The position numbers and the translations under genes are program-made. A stretch of 64,000 nucleotides of DNA from Amycolatopsis tolypomycina (GTDB lineage Bacteria; Actinomycetota; Actinomycetes; Mycobacteriales; Pseudonocardiaceae): assembly GCF_900105945.1 (NCBI RefSeq), contig NZ_FNSO01000004.1, forward strand, positions 6,142,001 through 6,206,000, read 5' to 3'. The notes beneath the pieces are model-generated. The model did no database searches. It saw only the letters and a list, made by a program, of their open reading frames with translations, and was not told the origin of the DNA. The first letter of the stretch is position 1. Every line of letters starts with the position of its first letter. This document shows positions 1 through 8,230 of this stretch, one piece after another.

Positions 1-169
1 ACCGCACCGGGTCGCGTCCGACCAGTGCGGTGGTGTTCGGTGGATCGACCAGCGCGAGACCCTCCGGGTCGGCACTGACCCGCTCCTTCACGAGCTGGTC
101 GATCGTCTCCGCACTCCACCATCCCCACGTCCGGAAGTCCCGGGCGCGACCCTCTCGATGGCATCTCAT
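1..169 (-). CDS. Adenylate-forming CoA ligase, N-terminal 56 residues only
   Basis: Partial gene running off the left edge. The visible N-terminus has WWSAETIDQLVKERVS followed by DPEGLALVDPPNT, which looks like the first helix and strand of an AMP-binding acyl/aryl-CoA ligase (an unwrapping helix, then ALVDP). The ATG at 169 overlaps the stop of the carotenoid oxygenase by ATGA, so the two are translationally coupled. Inference: it activates an acid product or co-substrate of the cleavage pathway. The AMP-binding P-loop lies outside the window, so the family call rests on the N-terminus and the coupling. Confidence 0.6.
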   Translation of the reverse strand, partial: MRCHREGRARDFRTWGWWSAETIDQLVKERVSADPEGLALVDPPNTTALVGRDPVR

Positions 170-1638
170 GAACGGAGGTTTTCCAGCTGGTCCGCCCGGA
201 CCCAGGTCGCGTGAAAACCGAGCGGGACACGCTGGGGAAGCAGGACCCTGGCCACGGGTCCGGCAGCGAGATCGGCGGCGTCGAAGATGTCCAGTTCGGA
301 GCGCCCCTCGCGCTCGTCCTGCACGAACGTCACCAGATAACCGTCCGCCGAATCGGCGGCTGCTCCTTCGCGGGGTGCGAACGGAGCCTCACTGCCCCAC
401 CGGCCGGGACCGAACCGGTATTCGGTCTTCGTGCCGGCAAGATTGTCGTGGCGCACCAGCCCGTCGAACTTCAGCGTCGAGGAGGGCGAGATGTGCACCG
501 CGTAGGAGTACCGGTTCCGCCGGCCGACGCCGCGGGCGTCGACGGTCGGGAACTCGGTGTTGTCGTCGTCGAGCGGCGTCTCGTGGCACGCGCCGGTCCG
601 CAGGTCGAAGCGGTAACGGTGCAGCTGGGCGTCGAGCCGCAGGTAGGAGAGCATCTTCGCGAGCGGCGTGTGCGCGTCGGCGCGCGGCTGCGGGCGCTGC
701 ACGCGGCAGACGTCGAGGACGACCTCGTCGCCCTGCTCCCAGGCGTTGACGACGTGGTAGATGTAGCACGGGCTCGCTTCGAACCACCGGATCTGGCTAC
801 CGTCTCCGTAGCGTGGCAGGATGCCGAAGCGGCTCGGCAGCGAGCGGTCGAAGTGCAGCTTGTGGCGGCCCTGCTTCGCCGCCGCCAGGTCCTGGACCAG
901 CGGCAGGTCCATCAGCACCGCGTAGTGCTCGGTGATGGCCATGTCGTGCGGCAGGCGCGGGCCGGGCAGCTCGATGTCGGTGGTGCGCACGACGGTGCCG
1001 TCCGCGCTGATCACGCCGTAGCGCAGGTACGGCGGGCGCGCGCCGTAGTCGAACCAGAACAGCTCGCCGGTGGTCTCGTCGACCTTGGGGTGGGCCATCA
1101 TGTCGCCGGCCAGCGTGCCGAGGAAGTCTTCGGCGCCGAGGGTCTCCAGCGACAGCGGGTCGACCGCGTACGGCGAGCCGCACAGGTACCAGGTGGCGAG
1201 GATCCGGCCGCGGTGGAACACGACGTCGGTGTTGGCGTTGTCCTTGAGGCCCAGGCCGTGGCTGTTGCCGAAGGGGTTGTCCTTCGGGTTCTCCATGACG
1301 CCGGTCCAGAGCGCCTTGCCGGCGGCGGACTCGGCTTCGAAGGCCTTCGTGCGGACCCAGCGGTTGCGGTAGCGGGCCTTGCCGTTCTCCAGGTGGACCG
1401 CGTGGATCATGCCGTCGCCGTCGAACCAGTGGTAGCGGCCTTCCGGGGCGAACCGCGGGTTCGGGCCGTTGCGCAGGTAGACGCCGTTGAGGTCTTTCGG
1501 GATCTCGCCGATGACCTGCAGGTCTTCGGCGTCGATCTCGGTGCCGACCGGGGCGTAGACGCCGAGCAGGTAGGGGTTCGCCTCGGCCGCGTCCGCCGTC
1601 CGGGCCACCATCAGCGGCTGTTCGGAGGTGCTGGTCAT
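166..1638 (-). CDS. Carotenoid oxygenase (RPE65/CCD/lignostilbene dioxygenase family)
   Basis: A 490-aa protein of normal family length. Members are seven-bladed propellers with a non-haem Fe(II) held by four histidines, and they cleave carotenoid or stilbene/phenylpropenoid double bonds with O2. The four expected histidines are visible at about 183 (MMAHPKVD), 231 (LPHDMAIT), 295 (IYHVVNAW) and 476 (LGFHATW). The N-terminal YLRNGPNP motif is also typical. There is no signal peptide, so it is probably cytoplasmic. The ATG at 1638 follows a GGGAG-like ribosome site. It is coupled downstream to a CoA ligase and divergent from an HxlR regulator. Inference: with a CoA ligase as partner, an aromatic (stilbene or phenylpropene) substrate is as likely as a carotenoid; the sequence does not decide this. 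Confidence 0.9.
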   Translation of the reverse strand: MTSTSEQPLMVARTADAAEANPYLLGVYAPVGTEIDAEDLQVIGEIPKDLNGVYLRNGPNPRFAPEGRYHWFDGDGMIHAVHLENGKARYRNRWVRTKAFEAESAAGKALWTGVMENPKDNPFGNSHGLGLKDNANTDVVFHRGRILATWYLCGSPYAVDPLSLETLGAEDFLGTLAGDMMAHPKVDETTGELFWFDYGARPPYLRYGVISADGTVVRTTDIELPGPRLPHDMAITEHYAVLMDLPLVQDLAAAKQGRHKLHFDRSLPSRFGILPRYGDGSQIRWFEASPCYIYHVVNAWEQGDEVVLDVCRVQRPQPRADAHTPLAKMLSYLRLDAQLHRYRFDLRTGACHETPLDDDNTEFPTVDARGVGRRNRYSYAVHISPSSTLKFDGLVRHDNLAGTKTEYRFGPGRWGSEAPFAPREGAAADSADGYLVTFVQDEREGRSELDIFDAADLAAGPVARVLLPQRVPLGFHATWVRADQLENLRS

Positions 1639-1686
1639 CGGGCTGCTCCCTGGCTGCCGGGGCTGATGGAGACGAGACTATGATTT

Positions 1687-1730
1687 GTGTACCCAGGTGT
1701 CAATAGGCTTCTTTTGGTGTAGTCAGGTGT
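1687..1730. promoter_or_regulatory. Direct-repeat operator between carotenoid oxygenase and HxlR genes
   Basis: Two 14-nt direct repeats, GTGTACCCAGGTGT at 1687-1700 and GTGTAGTCAGGTGT at 1717-1730, match at 12 of 14 positions. They start exactly 30 nt apart, about three helical turns. A further TCAGGT lies at 1742-1747. This placement in a divergent gap suits binding by the adjacent double-domain HxlR protein. The assignment is inference. Confidence 0.6.
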
Positions 1731-1763
1731 ACGCTGAGGCCGTCAGGTAACGAGGGGGAACGG

Positions 1764-2720
1764 GTGACCGAAGCGCCTGCACACCGCATCCGGCCGGCGG
1801 GAGATCCGCTCCGCCGGGCGCTCGAGCTGGTCGGCGACCAGTGGACGCTGCTCATCCTGCAGAGCCTGTTCCTGCGCTTCCGGCGCTACGAAGAGCTGCG
1901 CCTGCGGCTGGGGATTTCGCCGACGGCGTTGTCGGGACGGCTGCGGGACATGGTGGACGCGGGCATGCTCACCCGCGTGCCGTACCGGGACGCGCGCCGC
2001 ACGCGGCACGAGTACCGGCTGACCGAGCGCGGCCTCGAGCTGTGGCCGCTGCTGATCTCGATCTGGGCGTGGGAGCGCGAGTGGGTCGAGGGCCGTCGCG
2101 CGGTGCTCCCGACGCTGATCCACCTCGACTGCGAGCTGGCTACATCAGCGCCGCTCGGGTGCGCCGCCTGCGGCCGCCGGGTCGACGCGCGCGACGTCCG
2201 CGCGGAACGGCTGGACAGCACCGGCGTCGCGGCGGCGACGGCGTCCAAGCGCTTCCGCCGCAAGGACGCCGACTCGCTGGCCGGCGACCCGCTGATGTTC
2301 TTCCCGGACACGATGGAGCTGCTCGGCGACCGGTGGTCGACCGGCCTGCTCGTCTCGGCGCTGCTCGGCTGCCGCCACTTCTCGGAGTTCGAGCGCGAGC
2401 TGGGGATCGGCCCGAGCGTGCTGTCGGCGCGGCTGAGCAAGCTGGTCGAGGTCGGCGTCCTGCGCACCGGCACGGCGAAGACCCGCACGGACGCCCGCGA
2501 CTACCGCATGACGGCGAAGGGCCTGGCGTTCTTCCCGGCGCTGGCGTTCATCGCGGAGTGGTCGCGCGGCTTCGAGGTGGCCGGCCAGGAGCCGGACATC
2601 ACGCTGCACCACGTCGAGTGCGGGCAGCGCCTGCGCCCGATGCTGCTGTGCGACCACTGCGGCCGGCCGTTGACCCGGACGTCGGTGCAGTTCGGCGGCG
2701 TGCCGTCCCCCCAACGCTGA
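1764..2720 (+). CDS. Double-domain HxlR-family transcriptional regulator
   Basis: A 318-aa protein, about twice a normal HxlR regulator. The first winged helix (about residues 10-110) contains ELVGDQWTLLILQSL and ISPTALSGRLRDMV. The second (about 180-275) contains ELLGDRWSTGLLVSAL and IGPSVLSARLSKLV. Each half ends in a histidine/cysteine cluster: HLDC then CAACG, and HHVEC then CDHCG, possible zinc knuckles. The GTG start at 1764 is preceded by GAGGGGG at the right spacing. It is divergent from the carotenoid oxygenase with a repeated operator between, so autoregulation and control of the oxygenase-ligase operon are likely. The ligand is unknown. Confidence 0.9.
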   Translation: MTEAPAHRIRPAGDPLRRALELVGDQWTLLILQSLFLRFRRYEELRLRLGISPTALSGRLRDMVDAGMLTRVPYRDARRTRHEYRLTERGLELWPLLISIWAWEREWVEGRRAVLPTLIHLDCELATSAPLGCAACGRRVDARDVRAERLDSTGVAAATASKRFRRKDADSLAGDPLMFFPDTMELLGDRWSTGLLVSALLGCRHFSEFERELGIGPSVLSARLSKLVEVGVLRTGTAKTRTDARDYRMTAKGLAFFPALAFIAEWSRGFEVAGQEPDITLHHVECGQRLRPMLLCDHCGRPLTRTSVQFGGVPSPQR

Positions 2721-2791
2721 AATCGACTCGCCAAGCGGCTGCGCGACTGCCAGGCTGGAGCGGTCACACGTCGTCGTTTTCGGAGGTAGGC

Positions 2792-2977
2792 ATGAGTGAA
2801 CCGAACCCGTCGCCCAGCGGCGAGGAGGACGACGTCAAGCGCAAGTTCCGCGAAGCACTCGAGCGCAAGCAGGCGCACGCGCGCTCGGGCGCGTCGCACG
2901 AGAACGGCGGCGGAAAGAACCAGCACGCCCACGGCCCGGCGGCGAACAAGCGGACCTTCCGCCGCAAGAGCGGCTGA
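2792..2977 (+). CDS. Small DUF5302-like protein
   Basis: A 61-aa hydrophilic protein. It has an acidic start (GEEDDVKRKFREAL), a middle rich in His, Gly and Asn, and a basic C-terminus ending FRRKSG. This layout matches the conserved actinobacterial DUF5302 family, which has no known function. The ATG at 2792 has a clear GGAGG 5 nt upstream (2782-2786). A strong hairpin follows the stop. It lies 71 nt behind the HxlR gene and may be transcribed from its own promoter. Confidence 0.75.
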   Translation: MSEPNPSPSGEEDDVKRKFREALERKQAHARSGASHENGGGKNQHAHGPAANKRTFRRKSG

Positions 2978-2980
2978 GCA

Positions 2981-3014
2981 CGAGGGCCCCCACCGCGCGC
3001 GGTGGGGGCCCTCG
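2981..3014. terminator. Bidirectional terminator hairpin
   Basis: A perfect 14-bp stem, CGAGGGCCCCCACC (2981-2994) against 3001-3014, with a 6-nt GCGCGC loop. It sits 3 nt after the DUF5302-like stop and 5 nt before the convergent metallo-hydrolase stop, so it can serve both genes. There is no U-tract, as is common in actinomycetes. Confidence 0.85.
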
Positions 3015-3019
3015 CCGGT

Positions 3020-3952
3020 TCAGGGCGTGAACTCGCCGAGGTGGTCGAGCACCACGAACTCGCTGCCCGGGCTCGCCGCCGCCACCGCCTTCCGCAGGGT
3101 TTCCAGGCCTCCGGCGTCCTTCACCTGGCCCAACGGCAGGTCGAAGTCGTCCCAGTGCGTCGCCGCCACGTAGCGCGGGTTGCCCACCGTGCGCAGCAGC
3201 CGGGGGACGTACTCGCGGACCTTCGCCCCGCCCGGCGGCAGCAGCACCACGTCCGGGCGCAGCCCCGCCAGCTCGGACTCGACGTAGTTCGAGCCCCCGA
3301 AGTCCAGCACGCTCGCCCCGCCACCGGACACCGCGTAGGCCAGCGTGCCGCCCTCCAGCAGGTCCGCGATCACCCGCGGCCGGTCGCGGCGGGACAGCGG
3401 CCTCGTTCCCGGGTAGGCCACCTGGGCCCGGTCGCCGGTCGCCGAATGCAGCGAGCGCAGCACGCGGATCGCGTAGCCGTCGAACGCCAGGTCCTCGCCG
3501 CCGGTGGCGATCGCCAGCTGGTCCTCCGGGGCACCCAGTGCCGCCATGAGACTCAAATGCGTCTCGGTCCCGAGCACCGTGGCTCCGGTGCGCCGGGCCA
3601 GGTACGGGACGTCGGTCAGGTGGTCGTAGTGGCCGTGGGTCACCAGGATGTGGTCCGCGCGGAGGAACCCGCGGTCGAGGTAGCCGTCGATCAGCGCGCG
3701 GTTCACCGAGAGCGGCGTGCGCGGGTCGGCGCCCTCCGGGGTGTAGGTCCCCGTCTTGAACCGGGTCAGCCACGGGTCGATGAGAACCGTCTTCGCCCCG
3801 ATGCGGATTTCCCAGCTGTTGTTGCCCCACCAGCGGAGTGTCATGCCCGAAGTCCTCGGCGCGGCCTGTGCCGTGGCCGGCACGCCCGCCAGGATCGCCG
3901 CGGCCGCCGCGCCCGCGCCGAACAGCCCGCGCCTGCTGAATCCGTTGTCCAT
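3020..3952 (-). CDS. Tat-exported metallo-beta-lactamase-fold hydrolase
   Basis: A 310-aa protein. The N-terminus FSRRGLFGAG followed by an Ala-rich stretch and TAQA is a twin-arginine signal with a likely cleavage after AQA. The mature part is a UlaG/YfcI-like metallo-beta-lactamase fold: the metal motif THGHYDH at about residue 108, a later Asp in VLDFGGSNY, and ATHWDDFD near the C-terminus. The family hydrolyses varied esters, lactones or phosphodiesters; the substrate here cannot be named. The ATG at 3952 is chosen because it opens the Tat signal; a GTG three codons upstream is possible. It is divergent from a LysR regulator and probably controlled by it. Confidence 0.85.
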   Translation of the reverse strand: MDNGFSRRGLFGAGAAAAAILAGVPATAQAAPRTSGMTLRWWGNNSWEIRIGAKTVLIDPWLTRFKTGTYTPEGADPRTPLSVNRALIDGYLDRGFLRADHILVTHGHYDHLTDVPYLARRTGATVLGTETHLSLMAALGAPEDQLAIATGGEDLAFDGYAIRVLRSLHSATGDRAQVAYPGTRPLSRRDRPRVIADLLEGGTLAYAVSGGGASVLDFGGSNYVESELAGLRPDVVLLPPGGAKVREYVPRLLRTVGNPRYVAATHWDDFDLPLGQVKDAGGLETLRKAVAAASPGSEFVVLDHLGEFTP

Positions 3953-4010
3953 AACGGACACCCGACCACGACTCGCCCGCCGTTGTCCAAGATCGTCACG
4001 ACGGCGTTTT

Positions 4011-4028
4011 GATAGCCGAACGGCTATC
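4011..4028. promoter_or_regulatory. Perfect palindrome, LysR operator overlapping a -10 box
   Basis: GATAGCCG-AA-CGGCTATC is a perfect palindrome ending 8 nt before the LysR GTG. The TATCGT at 4025-4030 looks like a -10 box for a leaderless LysR transcript (6 nt to the start codon). Binding here would block LysR transcription, so negative autoregulation is the simplest reading (inference). Confidence 0.65.
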
Positions 4029-4036
4029 GTCGCTGC

Positions 4037-4981
4037 GTGGACCACCTTCGTTCGCTGCGGTACTTCCTCGTCGTCGCTGACGAACTGCACTTCGGCCGGG
4101 CCGCCGACCGGCTCGGGATCGCGCAGCCGCCGTTGAGCCAGCGCGTCAAGCGGCTCGAAGCCGAGCTGGGCGCGAAGCTGTTCGAGCGCGGCCGCCGCGT
4201 CACGCTCACCGAAGCGGGCGAAGTGCTGCGTGCCGAGGCGCGCGACGTCCTGTCCCGGTGGGACCGCATGACGGCGCTCGTCGCGAAGGCCGAGCGCGGC
4301 GAGCTGGACAGCCTGCGCGCGGGCGTGCCGCCGGACCTGCCCGGCCGGGTGCTGGCCGCAATCCTGACGAAGTTCGCCGACGAGTGCCCGTCCGTGCGGC
4401 TGGACCTGCAGGAGCTCACCACGGCCGAGCAGGCCCGGCTGCTCGCCGACCGGTCCCTGGACGCGGGGCTCCTGCAGCTGCCGGTGGACGCGGTCGGGCT
4501 CGAGCTCGGCCCGGTCGTCGACACTCCGCTGGGCGTGCTGCTCCCCCGCGATTCCCCGCTCGCCCGCCGCACGGGGCTGGCGCTGGCCGACCTGGCCGGC
4601 GAAGGTCTGGTCCACGCCCCGCGCGCGGCCGCGCCCGGAAGTTACGACGCGCTGGTGCGCACGTGCTGGGACCACGGCTTCCGCCCGGCCGCGATCCGGC
4701 ACGCGCGGAATCCCGAGTTCGTGCTCGGCCTGGTCCTGGCGGGACACGGCGTGGCGTTCGAACCCCGCGCCCGCAAGGAACCGCGAGTGGTGTGGCGGCC
4801 GCTCGACGGCGAGGTGCTCCGGGCCCGGATGGCGTTCGCCTGGCCCTCGACGAGCCCGCACCCCCAGGCGGCAAAGCTGGCCGAGCTCGCAGCGACGGTC
4901 CTCGGCGACGACGGGGTTTCGCGGCTGGTGCCGCCGCCGGAGGGCCCGCGACCGTGGGACGAGTTCTACGAACGGAGCTGA
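4037..4981 (+). CDS. LysR-family transcriptional regulator
   Basis: A 314-aa LysR regulator. The N-terminal winged helix is clear: FLVVADELHFGRAADRLG, then AQPPLSQRVKRLEAELG and LFERGRRVTLTEAG. A periplasmic-binding-like effector domain covers about residues 90-295. The GTG at 4037 appears leaderless. It is divergent from the Tat-exported metallo-hydrolase. Its 3' end overlaps the 3' end of the convergent serine hydrolase gene by 16 bp (4966-4981), so both stop codons lie inside the other gene. The effector is unknown. Confidence 0.93.
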   Translation: MDHLRSLRYFLVVADELHFGRAADRLGIAQPPLSQRVKRLEAELGAKLFERGRRVTLTEAGEVLRAEARDVLSRWDRMTALVAKAERGELDSLRAGVPPDLPGRVLAAILTKFADECPSVRLDLQELTTAEQARLLADRSLDAGLLQLPVDAVGLELGPVVDTPLGVLLPRDSPLARRTGLALADLAGEGLVHAPRAAAPGSYDALVRTCWDHGFRPAAIRHARNPEFVLGLVLAGHGVAFEPRARKEPRVVWRPLDGEVLRARMAFAWPSTSPHPQAAKLAELAATVLGDDGVSRLVPPPEGPRPWDEFYERS

Positions 4982-5766
4982 TCGACCGCCGCCCGGGCGG
5001 CCTGGCCGATCGCGCGGTCGATGTCCGGCCTGCGCAACGTCTCCGCGCCGCCGACCGTGAACACCGCCACCGCGTACTCCGCCCCATCCGGGTACCGCGC
5101 CACGCCGATCTCGTTGCGGATTCCCGGCATCGTGCCCGTCTTGCCCGCCACCGCCACCTCCGGCGGGAAGCCCGCCGTCAACCGGTGCCAGCTCACCTGG
5201 GCCGTCATCCACTCGCGGACCGGTGCGCCCGCCTCGTCCGCCCAGAGCGCCGCCAGCAGGGCCGTCATCTCGCGGGGCGTGGTCGCCGATGTCCGCAATG
5301 GATCCAGCGCCCGCAACGGGACCCCGGCGGCCGTGTCCTCGATGATCGTGCGCAGCACGTCCCGTGGCGCGCCGATGACCGACGTCCGCGTCAGGCCCAG
5401 CTCCGCCAGCAGCGACCGGACGTTGTCCACGCCGACGCGGTCGAACAGCAGGTCCGCCGCCGTGTTGTCGGACACCGACAGTGCCAGCAGGGCCGCGTCG
5501 CGCAGGCTGTAGGAGACGTCGTCCGCGAAGCCCGCCGAACCGGTGCCGCCCAGGCGGTCCGCCGCCGACGCGTGCACCCGGTCCGTCGGGTCCAGCAAGC
5601 CGGCCGCCACCTGGCGCGCGAACTCGAACGCCAACGGCACCTTCACCACGGACGCCAGCACCACCGGCGCATCCGCGTCGCACCCCAGGGATTCGGCCGA
5701 ACCGAGACGGCGGGCGTGCAGGAAACCCCGCACGCCCACCGCTTCGAAGAACGCAGCGAGACTCAC
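4966..5766 (-). CDS. Class A beta-lactamase-like serine hydrolase without signal peptide
   Basis: A 266-aa protein with the penicillin-recognising triad: SVVK (Ser39, Lys42), SDN (99-101) and KTG (209-211). I see no class A E-x-x-L-N omega-loop motif; the region reads [14 protein letters not shown]. There is no signal peptide or lipobox, so it should be cytoplasmic, which is odd for a beta-lactamase. Its GTG (5766-5764) overlaps the leucine dehydrogenase stop by GTGA, showing translational coupling. It could be an intracellular esterase or amidase rather than an antibiotic-resistance enzyme. Confidence 0.85.
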   Translation of the reverse strand: MSLAAFFEAVGVRGFLHARRLGSAESLGCDADAPVVLASVVKVPLAFEFARQVAAGLLDPTDRVHASAADRLGGTGSAGFADDVSYSLRDAALLALSVSDNTAADLLFDRVGVDNVRSLLAELGLTRTSVIGAPRDVLRTIIEDTAAGVPLRALDPLRTSATTPREMTALLAALWADEAGAPVREWMTAQVSWHRLTAGFPPEVAVAGKTGTMPGIRNEIGVARYPDGAEYAVAVFTVGGAETLRRPDIDRAIGQAARAAVDQLRS

Positions 5767-6836
5767 CCGGTCATGATGGACCGCAGCCGCCCGACCTCCG
5801 TCATCCGGCGCTCGGCGAGGCGGTCGGCCGCCGTCGCCGGGGGCACGCCGTCGGTGTCGGCCAGCGCGAACACCGCCTTCGTCGTGTCGTAGATCGCCGT
5901 CGTCTTGCGCTTGGCGCGCTCGAAGTCGAAGCCGTGGCGCTCGTCGTCGACCTGGATCACGCCGCCCGCGTTGACCAGGTAGTCCGGCGCGTACAGGACG
6001 CCGCGGTCGGCGAGCTGCTTGTCGATGCCCGCGTGGGCGAGCTGGTTGTTCGCCGCGCCGCAGACGATCTTCGCGCCGAGCACCGGCACCGTCTCGTCGT
6101 TCAGGACGCCGCCCAGCGCGCACGGCGCGAAGACGTCGAGCTCGGTGCGCAGCAGGGTGTCCACATCGGACGCGACCTGGACGGAGGGGTAGACCTCGAG
6201 GGTGCGCGAGACAGCCGGCGCGTAGACGTCGGTGATCGTCACCTGCGCCCCCGCCGCCACGAGGTGGCCGACGAGGATGTGGCCGACCTTGCCGACCCCC
6301 GCCACGCCGACGCGCTTGCCGGCCAGGTCCGGGCTGCCCCAGAGGTGCTCGGCCGAGGCGCGCATGCCCTGGTACACGCCGAACGCGGTGAGCACGGACG
6401 AGTCGCCGGCACCGCCGTCCTCCGGCGAGCGGCCGGTGACGTACCGGCACTCGCGGGCCACGACGTCCATGTCCTGCACGTACGTGCCCACGTCGCACGC
6501 CGTGATGTAGCGGCCGCCCAGGGACTGCACGAAGCGCCCGTACGCGCGCAGCAGCGCTTCGGACTTGATCGTCTTGGGGTCGCCGATGATGACGGCCTTG
6601 CCGCCGCCGAGGTCGAGCCCGGCGAGGGCGTTCTTGTACGCCATGCCCTTGGACAGCGCGAGGACGTCGTCAAGCGCTTCGGATTCGGTGGCGTAGGGGT
6701 GGAAGCGCGTCCCGCCCAGAGCGGGGCCGAGCGCGGTGGAGTAGATGCCGATGATGGCCTTGAGGCCACTGGCCTGGTCGTGGCAGTACACGACCTGTTC
6801 GTGCCCGGTGCCCCGGGCGAACACTCCTTCGGTCAC
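5763..6836 (-). CDS. Leucine/valine/phenylalanine-type amino acid dehydrogenase
   Basis: A 357-aa NAD-dependent oxidative deaminase of branched-chain or aromatic amino acids (Glu/Leu/Phe/Val dehydrogenase family). The catalytic region [18 protein letters not shown] is present, followed by a Rossmann motif [12 protein letters not shown] and the conserved AANNQLA and [11 protein letters not shown] choose the GTG at 6836 because AAAGGAG stands 8 nt upstream; an in-frame ATG at 6890 would add 18 residues. It is the first gene of a two-gene operon with the beta-lactamase-like gene. It probably feeds branched-chain 2-oxo acids to catabolism or fatty-acid priming. Substrate preference among Leu, Val and Phe is not decided. 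Confidence 0.9.
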   Translation of the reverse strand: MTEGVFARGTGHEQVVYCHDQASGLKAIIGIYSTALGPALGGTRFHPYATESEALDDVLALSKGMAYKNALAGLDLGGGKAVIIGDPKTIKSEALLRAYGRFVQSLGGRYITACDVGTYVQDMDVVARECRYVTGRSPEDGGAGDSSVLTAFGVYQGMRASAEHLWGSPDLAGKRVGVAGVGKVGHILVGHLVAAGAQVTITDVYAPAVSRTLEVYPSVQVASDVDTLLRTELDVFAPCALGGVLNDETVPVLGAKIVCGAANNQLAHAGIDKQLADRGVLYAPDYLVNAGGVIQVDDERHGFDFERAKRKTTAIYDTTKAVFALADTDGVPPATAADRLAERRMTEVGRLRSIMTG

Positions 6837-7002
6837 GGTGGTGACTCCTTTGTCATCCGCGCCCGGTTTCGTGGCCGGGACGCGCTTCACGGGTTGGCGG
6901 GTGCCCGGTGCGGAGGTCGTCCGCTCGGGTGCCCGGGACCAACCTAGATCCCCGATGATCGCGAGACCAGTGGAGGTCCCGCCATACGGACCGGTAATTC
7001 CA

Positions 7003-7034
7003 AGAAGGGCACTTTCACGTGAAAGTGCCCTTCT
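7003..7034. terminator. 32-nt perfect palindrome downstream of kynU
   Basis: Left arm AGAAGGGCACTTTCAC (7003-7018) is exactly mirrored by 7019-7034, with no separate loop. It ends 5 nt after the kynU stop, so it can terminate that operon. A pyrimidine run (CTCTCTCT) on the + strand lies beside it. Perfect arms without a spacer look like a dispersed genomic palindrome family rather than an ordinary terminator. Confidence 0.75.
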
Positions 7035-7039
7035 CTCTC

Positions 7040-8230
7040 TCAGCGGAGCACCTTGCCGAGGGTGCCCATCGCCGTCTCCAGCTGCGTATCGGAGAGGTAC
7101 GGCGCCGGCCCGAAGCGCAGGTACTGCCCCCGGCTGTCGGTGCGGACGCCGTGTGCGGCCAGCGCCGCCTGCAGCCCGGGCGCGTCGGCGCAGCGCAGCG
7201 AGAGGAACCCGCCGAGCATCCCGAGCGGCGTCTCGCGGTCGCGGGTGACGACGTCTTCGGGCAACGCGAGCTCGTCGAACACCGACGCCAGCAGCCCCAC
7301 CTGGTGCTGGGACACCTCGCGCAGGAACTCCGGCGTGAGCCCGTGCTCGGCGAAGAACCGCTGGACCCGGACGCCGCGGTAGTGGCTGGCCGGGTCATAG
7401 GTGGCGCCGGCGAACCGGTCGCCGCCGATGGCGTAGGGCACCTGGCCGGGGTGGCGCTCGTCGGCCAGCGCGCCGAACTCGGCGTACCAGCCGGTGATCA
7501 CCGGGCGCAGCTCCTGGGCGTGCGCGGGCAGCCGCAGGAAGCAGTTGCCCTCGCCGAGCTGCAGGTACTTGTAGCCGCCGCCGAGCACCCAGGCGTTGGT
7601 GAGCCCGAGGTCGTGCAGCGCGAACGGGACGACGCCGAGCGCGTGGTAGGCGTCGACGACGAGCTCGATCGACCGGCCGCGGCAGACGTCGGCGAGGTGC
7701 GCCAGCCCCGGCACCAGCCTGGAGGTCTCGAACAGCACCGCGGACACGAGCACGGCGGCGGTGTTGCCGTCGACCTCGCCGGCGACGCGCTCGGCGAGCG
7801 TCGTCACCGGTTCCAGGGGCACCCGCACCACCTCGACGCCCTCTTCTTCGAGGCGGGCGAGCTGACGGCGGAGGGTGTGGAACTCGCCGTCGGTGGTGAC
7901 CAGGCGGGGCCGCCGCGGCAGCTCCATCGCCGACAGGAAGCGCAGCACCAGGTCGTGCGTGCTGGCGCCGAGCGCGTACTCGCCGTGCGGGTCGCCGAGC
8001 AGCAGGCGGAAGCCCGCGCGCAGCTGGTCGGCCTTGGCGAAGGCGCGCTCCCACTTCCCGTCGACGTCACGGGCGGCGTCCGCGAAGGACTCCAGGAGTC
8101 CCTCCTCGGCGACGTCCGGCCAGGCCTGGTGCGAGTGCCCGGAAAGCAGGAGGCGGTCGGCCACCGCGAACCGGGTGTAGTGCGCGGCGAGGCTGTTGGC
8201 GTCCGCGCGCAGGTCGTCCAAAGTGGTCAC
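7040..8230 (-). CDS. kynU: Kynureninase
   Basis: A 396-aa PLP enzyme cleaving L-kynurenine to anthranilate and L-alanine. Family signatures are [18 protein letters not shown] at the N-terminus, the [12 protein letters not shown] strand carrying the PLP-binding Asp, and the Schiff-base lysine at about 221 in [15 protein letters not shown]-terminal GPAPYLSD loop is also typical. The GTG start (8230-8228) overlaps the stop of the tryptophan dioxygenase by GTGA. The order PaaX-like regulator, dioxygenase, kynureninase supports tryptophan catabolism. No kynurenine monooxygenase is nearby, so the path should run to anthranilate. Confidence 0.92.
   Translation of the reverse strand: MTTLDDLRADANSLAAHYTRFAVADRLLLSGHSHQAWPDVAEEGLLESFADAARDVDGKWERAFAKADQLRAGFRLLLGDPHGEYALGASTHDLVLRFLSAMELPRRPRLVTTDGEFHTLRRQLARLEEEGVEVVRVPLEPVTTLAERVAGEVDGNTAAVLVSAVLFETSRLVPGLAHLADVCRGRSIELVVDAYHALGVVPFALHDLGLTNAWVLGGGYKYLQLGEGNCFLRLPAHAQELRPVITGWYAEFGALADERHPGQVPYAIGGDRFAGATYDPASHYRGVRVQRFFAEHGLTPEFLREVSQHQVGLLASVFDELALPEDVVTRDRETPLGMLGGFLSLRCADAPGLQAALAAHGVRTDSRGQYLRFGPAPYLSDTQLETAMGTLGKVLR

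Noticed and set aside
211..1683. Long + strand frame opposite the carotenoid oxygenase
   Set aside because: Shadow frame of the real minus-strand gene; composition lacks domain signatures.
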